A stretch of DNA of 6,441 bases from an uncultured Erysipelotrichaceae bacterium. GTDB lineage: Bacteria > Bacillota_I > Bacilli_A > Erysipelotrichales > Erysipelotrichaceae. The DNA lies in the NCBI GenBank assembly GCA_944325295.1, contig CALUZL010000134.1:1-6441 (forward strand). Reading direction: 5' to 3'. This document shows positions 1 to 5,306 of this stretch, piece by piece. A program made the translations under genes and the position numbers. Each line of letters starts with the position of its first letter. Positions within the stretch are counted from its first letter, which is position 1. The notes under the pieces were generated by a model that did no database searches, was not told the origin of the DNA, and worked only from the letters and a program-made list of their open reading frames with translations.

Positions 1-195
1 GAATTTAAAAAAGAAGTTGCTCTTGTGGTAGAGAAGACCCTCTTTGAGATTCAGGCTAATTACAAAAAGATCATCGATTCCGGTATGATCGATCAGGTGT
101 TGGAGCAAGGTGCCCAAAAGGCAAAAAATATAAAAGAAAAAAAGCTCAATAAGATCCAAAGAAAGATCGGTATCGAGATAAAGAAACGAAAATAA
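1..195 (+). CDS. trpS: Tryptophanyl-tRNA synthetase, C-terminal fragment (5' end outside window)
   Basis: Frame 1 is open from the left edge to a TAA stop and encodes the last 64 residues of a protein. The pattern matches the C-terminal helical tail of bacterial TrpS, which charges tRNA-Trp with tryptophan in the cytoplasm. Seen here are a KKEVALVVEKTLFEIQANYK-type helix, then an 'IDQVLEQGAQKAKNI' segment resembling the family's 'hxxILxxGaxKAxxIA' helix, then a final 'KLNKIQRKIGI' helix. The last residues are a basic tail (IKKRK), slightly longer than usual. The catalytic HIGH and KMSKS regions are upstream of the window, so the call rests only on this tail. The gene runs convergently towards the - strand operon, and a hairpin follows its stop directly. 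Confidence 0.85.
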   Translation, partial: EFKKEVALVVEKTLFEIQANYKKIIDSGMIDQVLEQGAQKAKNIKEKKLNKIQRKIGIEIKKRK

Positions 196-224
196 AAGTG
201 AGCTGTTTAATACAGTTCACTTTT
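194..224. terminator. Bidirectional intrinsic terminator between convergent genes
   Basis: A 12-bp stem pairs 194-205 with 213-224 around a 7-nt loop (TTTAATA), with a single G-T wobble at 202/216. The core is AAGTGAGCTG paired with CAGTTCACTT. On the + strand the stem runs into six T residues (221-226), a good Rho-independent terminator starting inside the trpS stop codon. On the - strand the sequence after the same stem is TTTTATTTT, a slightly broken T tract, so it can also end the reductase transcript whose stop is about 25 nt earlier. Activity in both directions is inferred from symmetry. Confidence 0.85.
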
Positions 225-248
225 TTGCTATGAATTTGAGCTTAAAGT

Positions 249-1364
249 CTATTCTAGTTCATTGGCCGCCCTTACCAGCAAATCTCTGATCATCAGATGT
301 TGTGGGCAAACGGCTTCACACTTTCCGCACTTAATACAGTCAGAAGCTTTACCATGACTCTTGGTCGCAAAACCGTAATCGCGATCAGTATCCGCATTGG
401 GGAACTTAGTTTTATTGTTGAGGATCTCAAAGATCTCCGGGATATCGATATTCATTGGGCAACCGCTTGTGCAATAATGGCAAGCCGTACATTCGATGAG
501 CGGAACACTTTGGATGATGTCATAGACTCTCTTTACAGCTTCAAGCTCTTCATTGTTCAAAGGTTTGAAATCTTTCATGTAAGAGATATTGTCTTGCATT
601 TGCTGTAAAGAACTCATGCCCGATAAGACCATGAATACATTTTCAAATGATGCCGCAAAACGGACTGCATATGATGCTGATGAAGCATTTTTGTCAAGGC
701 CATCGAAGACTGCTCTTGCCTCATCTGTCAGATTGGCAAGCTTACCACCCTTTATCGGCTCCATGACGATAACCGGTTTATTGTGCTTTACGCACACTTC
801 ATAACAAGCCCGGCTTTGAACGTTTTGGCTGTCGTAATCAAAATAATTGAACTGCAACTGTACAAACTCGATTTCCGGATGATCATTTAAGATTTTCTCA
901 AGATATTCCGGGGTATCGTGAAACGACATGCCGAGATGTCTTATCTTCCCCTCTTCTTTTAATTTATAGCACTCTTCATAAGCTTTGCACTCTTGATAAT
1001 GAGGATAGTTCTTTGAACTTTGAGCGTGCATGAGATAGAAGTCGAAGTAATCGACACCACATATTTTTAACTGGCTTTCAAAAAAAGGGCGAATATCGGC
1101 ATTAGTTTCAAAATAATTGCTGGATAATTTGTCTGCTAAAAGATATTCGCTGCGGTCATGGCGCGATGTCAGACACTCTCTGACGGCCACTTCACTTTTT
1201 TCGTCGAGATATCCGTGAGCGGTATCAAAATAATTGAATCCGTTGGCGATGAAGTCGTCGACCATCTTAGATGTCTGTTCAAGTTCTACTTCACCGTCCT
1301 TCATTGGCAACCGCATACATCCAAAACCTAATTTTTTCTTTACTTCACTAAATTTTGACGTCAT
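249..1364 (-). CDS. Aldo/keto reductase with C-terminal double [4Fe-4S] ferredoxin domain
   Basis: A 371-residue cytosolic oxidoreductase. Residues 10-265 form the aldo/keto reductase (TIM) barrel with the full catalytic tetrad visible: D47 (YFDTAHGYL), Y52, K79 (LLADKL) and H113 (YLMHAQ). The C-terminus carries two CxxCxxCxxxCP motifs, C292/295/298/302 and C343/346/349/353, expected to bind two [4Fe-4S] clusters. Such fusions form a recognised AKR subgroup, common in anaerobes, whose substrates are mostly unknown; I cannot name the substrate. The reading frame extends 29 codons further upstream to 1451, but that would overlap yitT. ATG at 1364 is preferred because GGAGGG lies 7 nt before it and the family N-terminus (KLGFGCMRLP) begins soon after. 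It is the last gene of the operon, 31 nt after yitT, and ends with TAG shortly before the shared terminator. Confidence 0.93.
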   Translation of the reverse strand: MTSKFSEVKKKLGFGCMRLPMKDGEVELEQTSKMVDDFIANGFNYFDTAHGYLDEKSEVAVRECLTSRHDRSEYLLADKLSSNYFETNADIRPFFESQLKICGVDYFDFYLMHAQSSKNYPHYQECKAYEECYKLKEEGKIRHLGMSFHDTPEYLEKILNDHPEIEFVQLQFNYFDYDSQNVQSRACYEVCVKHNKPVIVMEPIKGGKLANLTDEARAVFDGLDKNASSASYAVRFAASFENVFMVLSGMSSLQQMQDNISYMKDFKPLNNEELEAVKRVYDIIQSVPLIECTACHYCTSGCPMNIDIPEIFEILNNKTKFPNADTDRDYGFATKSHGKASDCIKCGKCEAVCPQHLMIRDLLVRAANELE

Positions 1365-1371
1365 AAATTTA

Positions 1372-1377
1372 CCCTCC
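1372..1377 (-). promoter_or_regulatory. Ribosome binding site deciding the reductase start
   Basis: GGAGGG on the - strand, with a 7-nt spacer (TAAATTT) before the ATG at 1364. It is the strongest Shine-Dalgarno site in the window and rules out the longer frame that would start at 1451 inside yitT. Its strength suggests this last gene is translated independently of its upstream neighbour. Confidence 0.85.
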
Positions 1378-1395
1378 ATATATAAATATTTTAAC

Positions 1396-2259
1396 TCATT
1401 CAAGGGGCTGTTGATAGTAATTGCCGATAACTTTTTTTGTTTCCTGAACATTTATAAAGGCATGATTATCGACCTCTAATACCGCTTTTATGACCTGTCT
1501 TTGTTGATACATATTTATGACCGTATAAAGCATGGTATTTTCATGGTGTAAAAAAGCACCTTCGGTATGGATCTTAGTGATGCCATGGCGAGTACCTTTT
1601 AAAACGTTTTGAATAACTTCATCGGGCTTGGAGGTGACGATTGTCAAAGTAATCATTCGATACCGTTCATGCAGACGCGTGATGACTTGCGTAGAAACGA
1701 ATTGATAAATTATCGAATACAGTGCCTTTTCCCATCCGAAGATCAAACCGGCAATCAAAAGGATCAAAGCATTGGCTACCATAAAATAGTTCCAAGTGGG
1801 CCTATTAAACCGGTTTGACACATAGATGCTGATAAAGTCGGTTCCGCCACTGGAAGCATTGTTTCTAAGGGCAATGCCAATGCCGACACCGTTTAAAAGA
1901 CCGCCGAAGACTGCTAAAAGCAAGGGATCATCTACAGTCAAAAGCGGTGGTAAAATACCGCTGAATATCGAAGCCAAGACGTATTGCAATATTGAGAAGA
2001 TAGTAAAGTATTTACCGATATACTTAAAGGCGAGGATCGTCGGGAAGATATTCAAGATCATATAGAGGACACCAAACGGTATCAAAAATCCAAAATATTT
2101 AAAAGTGAGATCGGATATTATCCGCGAGATACCACCAAAACCGGCAGGGTATATACCGGCAACCTGGGAGAAAGATGTTATTGCAACCGCATATATAAAA
2201 GCGGATATACTGACCCATAAAGTCATCGTTAAGTCTCGCTTTAGCTCTTTAGTCGTCAT
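1396..2259 (-). CDS. YitT family membrane protein (DUF161 + DUF2179)
   Basis: A 287-residue integral membrane protein of the YitT family, widespread in Firmicutes and of uncertain function (a transporter role is often assumed). Residues about 12-190 hold five to six hydrophobic segments (near 12-34, 55-78, 83-105, 111-131, 157-190). They include the family hallmark between segments, LRNNASSGGTDFI (131-143), equivalent to the usual 'R..aStGGtDii'. Residues about 222-278 form the cytoplasmic DUF2179 domain (HGITKIHTEGAF...; VDNHAFINVQETKKVIG). An in-frame TTG lies two codons upstream at 2265, but ATG at 2259 is preferred because AAAAGG sits 8 nt before it. The start overlaps the rmuC 3' end by 11 nt, suggesting translational coupling. 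The stop is TGA. Length is typical of the family. Substrate cannot be read from the sequence. Confidence 0.92.
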   Translation of the reverse strand: MTTKELKRDLTMTLWVSISAFIYAVAITSFSQVAGIYPAGFGGISRIISDLTFKYFGFLIPFGVLYMILNIFPTILAFKYIGKYFTIFSILQYVLASIFSGILPPLLTVDDPLLLAVFGGLLNGVGIGIALRNNASSGGTDFISIYVSNRFNRPTWNYFMVANALILLIAGLIFGWEKALYSIIYQFVSTQVITRLHERYRMITLTIVTSKPDEVIQNVLKGTRHGITKIHTEGAFLHHENTMLYTVINMYQQRQVIKAVLEVDNHAFINVQETKKVIGNYYQQPLE

Positions 2260-3361
2260 GTTCAATACCTTTTGTATCCTCTAGTTTTACGCTGTGGATC
2301 TCTGCAAATCTCCTTACGATCTTTTCACTTGTCGTATTCAGTCTTGTAAAATCTTGATATACTCTGTCAAAATCTCTGTATAAGCGGTCATAGCGCTCTT
2401 TATAACGATCAAATTCGATGGCCAATTTACTGAATTCCTCTTGAATCAAGGCTACCTTTTCATCGCGTTTTTGACCGAGATATATCCCCTTTATAGCCGT
2501 GATATATGCCATCAGGGTTGTCGGGGAGACCAGATAGACATGTTTATCGTATGAGTATTGGACGACATCGTCAAAATGCCCGTAGATCTCAGCAAATACC
2601 GCTTCTGCCGGAATGAACATGTAAGCCATCGGTGCGGTATCGCCATCGATCAGATATTTAGCCGCTATGTCATTTATATGTTTCATCACATCGTTTCTAA
2701 AAAGACGACGGGCACTGTCTCTTGCAGCCTTGTCACTGTATTGATCATAAATTCGATTGTAGTTTTCAAGTGGAAATTTAGAATCGATAACTATTTTACC
2801 CAAGGGTTCCGGGGCAAATATGACGGCATCGGCAATTGAACCGTTTGTCAGTTTGAATTGTTTTTGCCAAAAATTGTCGTTCAGACCAAAAGCCCCTTCC
2901 AAGATCGAATAGAGTTCGACTTCGCCAAAGATGCCCCGGCTTTTTTTATCCTTTAGGATGTTCTGCAGTGAAATCAATTCACCGGAAAGATCTTTTAAGT
3001 TCTTCTGAGCTTCGTCGATCCTGACCATCCTTTCACTCATCGAATTGATAAGTTTTTCAGTTGTTTCAAAGTTTTTTATCAAAGAAGCATTTAGCCCGAC
3101 TTGAATCTTATTTAGATGATTTGTCGTATTTTCACTTATGATATTGTTGAATTTTATGAGATCATCATTTATCTGTCGTGAAAAGTCATTTAACTGTTTT
3201 TGTAGATTATTGTTTTGTTCGATCGCTTTGAGCTTATCATCTTTTTCTTTATCGGCAATCATCTCCTTAAAGCGTTTGTTCTGGATGTTCATAAAAATCG
3301 CCATCAAAATAATGATAACGATAACTATTAGAAATAAGATCAAAAATAAGATCTCAGTCAT
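2249..3361 (-). CDS. rmuC: DNA recombination protein RmuC
   Basis: A 370-residue RmuC homologue; the E. coli protein limits DNA inversions at short inverted repeats and is predicted to be a nuclease. Residues 3-23 are an N-terminal membrane anchor (almost only I/L/V/F/M), so the protein is probably tethered to the inner face of the membrane. Residues about 28-140 are a charged, coiled-coil-like region. The RmuC core begins at SRGIFGEVEL (141-150) and contains a PD-(D/E)XK-like arrangement: E147, then D178 (IADAVIF), then D193 and K195 (IVIDSKFPLENY). The PMAYMFIPAEAVFAEI (244-259) and LVSPTTLMAYI (277-287) blocks are typical of the family. It is shorter than the E. coli protein (about 475 aa), mainly outside the core. 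An AGGGTGG site lies 7 nt before the ATG. Nuclease activity of the family is prediction rather than settled fact. Confidence 0.93.
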   Translation of the reverse strand: MTEILFLILFLIVIVIIILMAIFMNIQNKRFKEMIADKEKDDKLKAIEQNNNLQKQLNDFSRQINDDLIKFNNIISENTTNHLNKIQVGLNASLIKNFETTEKLINSMSERMVRIDEAQKNLKDLSGELISLQNILKDKKSRGIFGEVELYSILEGAFGLNDNFWQKQFKLTNGSIADAVIFAPEPLGKIVIDSKFPLENYNRIYDQYSDKAARDSARRLFRNDVMKHINDIAAKYLIDGDTAPMAYMFIPAEAVFAEIYGHFDDVVQYSYDKHVYLVSPTTLMAYITAIKGIYLGQKRDEKVALIQEEFSKLAIEFDRYKERYDRLYRDFDRVYQDFTRLNTTSEKIVRRFAEIHSVKLEDTKGIEHDD

Positions 3362-3368
3362 ATCAATA

Positions 3369-3375
3369 CCACCCT
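3369..3375 (-). promoter_or_regulatory. Ribosome binding site of rmuC
   Basis: AGGGTGG on the - strand, 7 nt before the rmuC ATG at 3361. It lies in the 26-nt gap after the small membrane-protein gene and supports the ATG that places the hydrophobic anchor at the very N-terminus. Confidence 0.7.
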
Positions 3376-3387
3376 TCCCTGAAGATA

Positions 3388-3549
3388 CTATTCATCTTCG
3401 TTATCGCTGTAGCCAAAGATGACGCCGTTACTTTTCTTTCTTTCGTCGCCGCTTCGAAAATAGATGGCCGCCATAAGCAAGCGCAATGCTGCTAAGACCA
3501 AGAATATCATCACTCCCAACGATATGTAGTCATTTAAACTCTCTAACAT
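3388..3549 (-). CDS. Small single-pass membrane protein, 53 aa, family not recognised
   Basis: A short gene filling the space between uvrC and rmuC. The product starts MLESLNDYIS, has a hydrophobic segment at about residues 10-31 (LGVMIFLVLAALRLLMAAIYF, with R23 inside it), then a basic stretch (R32, R37, K38, K39) and an acidic end (SDNEDE). An acidic N-terminus and basic residues after the helix predict an N-out/C-in topology. Support for a real gene: AAAGGAG lies 4 nt before the ATG; the ATG overlaps the uvrC stop (ATGTTAG), giving translational coupling; the TAG stop lies 26 nt before rmuC, leaving almost no non-coding sequence; and the composition is a plausible membrane protein. I do not recognise the family and assign no function. 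Against it are its short length and a spacer shorter than ideal. Confidence 0.75.
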   Translation of the reverse strand: MLESLNDYISLGVMIFLVLAALRLLMAAIYFRSGDERKKSNGVIFGYSDNEDE

Positions 3550-5306
3550 GTTTCTCCTTTGTGCAGTTTAGCATATACTGCCTCAGCAACCGCCTCTGGC
3601 AAGACTTCTTTTAGAGCTTCGATCGGTAAAGATTCGATCTTTTTTATTGACTTATACGTTCGAAGCAATTTAAGTCGTCTTTTTTGGCCCAGGCCTTTGA
3701 TACCGTCAAGTTTTGATATATAAGTGTTTTTTTGACGAAGCTTTCGATTGTAGGATATCGCAAAGCGGTGTACTTCATCCTGCATCGAAGCTAAAAACAG
3801 AAATATCTTACTCTTGGGATCGATATCAATTATAACACCACTTGTATCCAATAAATATGCCGTATTATGACGATCATCTTTCCCAAGACTAACAAGCTTG
3901 ATATCGAGTTTAAGATCATCTAAGATATCACTGGCAACTTTTAGCTGGTTTAGTCCGCCATCGATTATTATGAGATCCGGTCTTTCAAGATTATCCATCA
4001 AAACCCGATAATAACGCCTGTAGATGACCTCGTGCATCGATTTTAAATCATCAAACGAATCCTCGAGTCGATACAGGCGATATTCCTTTTTATTTGGCTT
4101 TAAATCTTTGTAGACGACCATTGCCGCAACGGTATTTTTACCACCCAGATGAGAATTGTCAAATAGTTCGATCCTTTTGGGTGTAAAGCCGAAGATATCA
4201 AGAAAACCCAATGCGATATCATCGTAGTACTTTTCGTCTTTTTTGATTATCGATATCTTCTGATCGAGATTGATCCGGGCATTTTCTTTGGCTCGCTTGA
4301 GCATCTGATAAGCGAATCCTTTTGTCACTGATTTGATCTCTAACATGTCACTCAATGAAGAATAGTCGATATCTTTGTCAAGTATCAAGGTCTTCGGTAA
4401 AAGATGTGTTTGATAAAATTGATAGAGATAGGATATGAATTCATCTCTGGCGTCAGCGTAAAGATGGTCGATATAAAGATCTTTGGAAATGAGTCTTCCA
4501 TCCCTTATAAAAAGACCGACGATCGATATATAGTTGTCTTCGACATAGTAATCGAAAACGTCAAAGCTCTCCTTCCTTGTGACTTGGACTGTTTGTTTAT
4601 CGGCGGTTATATATTCGATGTCATTTATTAAATCCCGATATTCTGCGGCTTTTTCATACTTTTGTTGCGATGAAGCGGCTAGCATCTTCCTTTTGAGATC
4701 TTTTAAGATTTCTGTGTTGTCGCCTTTTAGAAAGCGCCTTATAGCATCTTTTATAGTTTGACACTCATCCTTTGCGATCTCGTATTGACAATATCCAAGA
4801 CATTGACCCAGATGGTAATAAAGACAGACTTCTTTGGGCAAAGAACGACACTTGCGGGTCTTGAAGATCTTGTTGATGAGATCGATCGTTTTGCTGGCCG
4901 CTCCTGAATCCGGATAGGGACCAAAGATCTCACCTTTATACTTGGTCTTTTTATTTATTCGTATATAGCGACAATATGGAATATCGCCGCTTTCAAGTAA
5001 GATATAAGGATATGATTTATCATCTTTAAAGATTATATTGTATTTTGGATCGTATTCTTTTATGAGATTGTACTCTAAGATAAGGGCTTCTTTCTCACTG
5101 TTTGTAACGATGTATTCAAAATCATCGATATCTGCCACAAGTTTTGTCGTTTTAAAGTCATGAGCCCCTTTAAAATAAGAATTGACCCTGTTTTTGAGAT
5201 TAATGGCTTTGCCGACGTAAATGATCGTCCCGTTTTTATCTTTCATTTGATAGGATCCGGGTTTGCTCGGTAAAGTTTCAAGTTTCTTTCTTAATTTTTC
5301 TTTCAT
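3543..5306 (-). CDS. uvrC: UvrABC excinuclease subunit C
   Basis: A complete 587-residue UvrC, near the usual 600. It makes the 3' and 5' incisions around lesions marked by UvrA/UvrB in nucleotide excision repair. Domains in order: GIY-YIG nuclease (about 14-92; GSY at 17-19, IIYVG at 28-32, catalytic-type R40 and E78); a four-Cys cluster (C153, C161, C169, C173) matching the positions reported to bind [4Fe-4S] in E. coli UvrC; a UVR segment for UvrB binding (about 200-235); an RNase H-like nuclease (about 370-525; D383 in ELFDNSHLGG, D449 in IIIDGG, H513); and a helix-hairpin-helix region (about 530-583; LDGIKGLGQKRRLKLL). The N-terminus fits the family exactly. Its ATG overlaps the mutS2 TGA stop (ATGA) behind only a weak GTGGAA site, so translation is probably coupled. 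The stop TAG overlaps the following small gene. Confidence 0.98.
   Translation of the reverse strand: MKEKLRKKLETLPSKPGSYQMKDKNGTIIYVGKAINLKNRVNSYFKGAHDFKTTKLVADIDDFEYIVTNSEKEALILEYNLIKEYDPKYNIIFKDDKSYPYILLESGDIPYCRYIRINKKTKYKGEIFGPYPDSGAASKTIDLINKIFKTRKCRSLPKEVCLYYHLGQCLGYCQYEIAKDECQTIKDAIRRFLKGDNTEILKDLKRKMLAASSQQKYEKAAEYRDLINDIEYITADKQTVQVTRKESFDVFDYYVEDNYISIVGLFIRDGRLISKDLYIDHLYADARDEFISYLYQFYQTHLLPKTLILDKDIDYSSLSDMLEIKSVTKGFAYQMLKRAKENARINLDQKISIIKKDEKYYDDIALGFLDIFGFTPKRIELFDNSHLGGKNTVAAMVVYKDLKPNKKEYRLYRLEDSFDDLKSMHEVIYRRYYRVLMDNLERPDLIIIDGGLNQLKVASDILDDLKLDIKLVSLGKDDRHNTAYLLDTSGVIIDIDPKSKIFLFLASMQDEVHRFAISYNRKLRQKNTYISKLDGIKGLGQKRRLKLLRTYKSIKKIESLPIEALKEVLPEAVAEAVYAKLHKGETC
3554..3560 (-). 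promoter_or_regulatory. Ribosome binding site of the small membrane-protein gene
   Basis: AAAGGAG on the - strand, 4 nt (AAAC) before the ATG at 3549 and inside the last codons of uvrC. The match is strong, but the spacing is shorter than the usual 5-9 nt. It is the main translational evidence for the small gene. Confidence 0.7.

Noticed and set aside
297..608. 103-codon open frame on the + strand antisense to the reductase
   Set aside because: It is a shadow of the conserved ferredoxin/AKR coding sequence, with no convincing ribosome site or family resemblance.
1380..1410. Possible promoter (TTGAAT with AT-rich TATATA) upstream of the reductase
   Set aside because: No -10 hexamer at 16-18 nt spacing is close to consensus, and transcription would begin at or inside the ribosome site. 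AT-rich sequence alone is not enough.
1365..1451. 29-codon N-terminal extension of the aldo/keto reductase starting at 1451
   Set aside because: It would overlap the end of yitT, has no recognisable domain content, and a strong GGAGGG site 7 nt before ATG 1364 fits the family N-terminus.
2260..2265. TTG start two codons upstream for the YitT protein
   Set aside because: The AAAAGG site is only about 2 nt from this TTG but 8 nt from the ATG at 2259.
4751..4933. 60-codon - strand frame within uvrC
   Set aside because: It is an alternative frame inside the conserved UvrC Cys-cluster region; the UvrC frame is intact across it.
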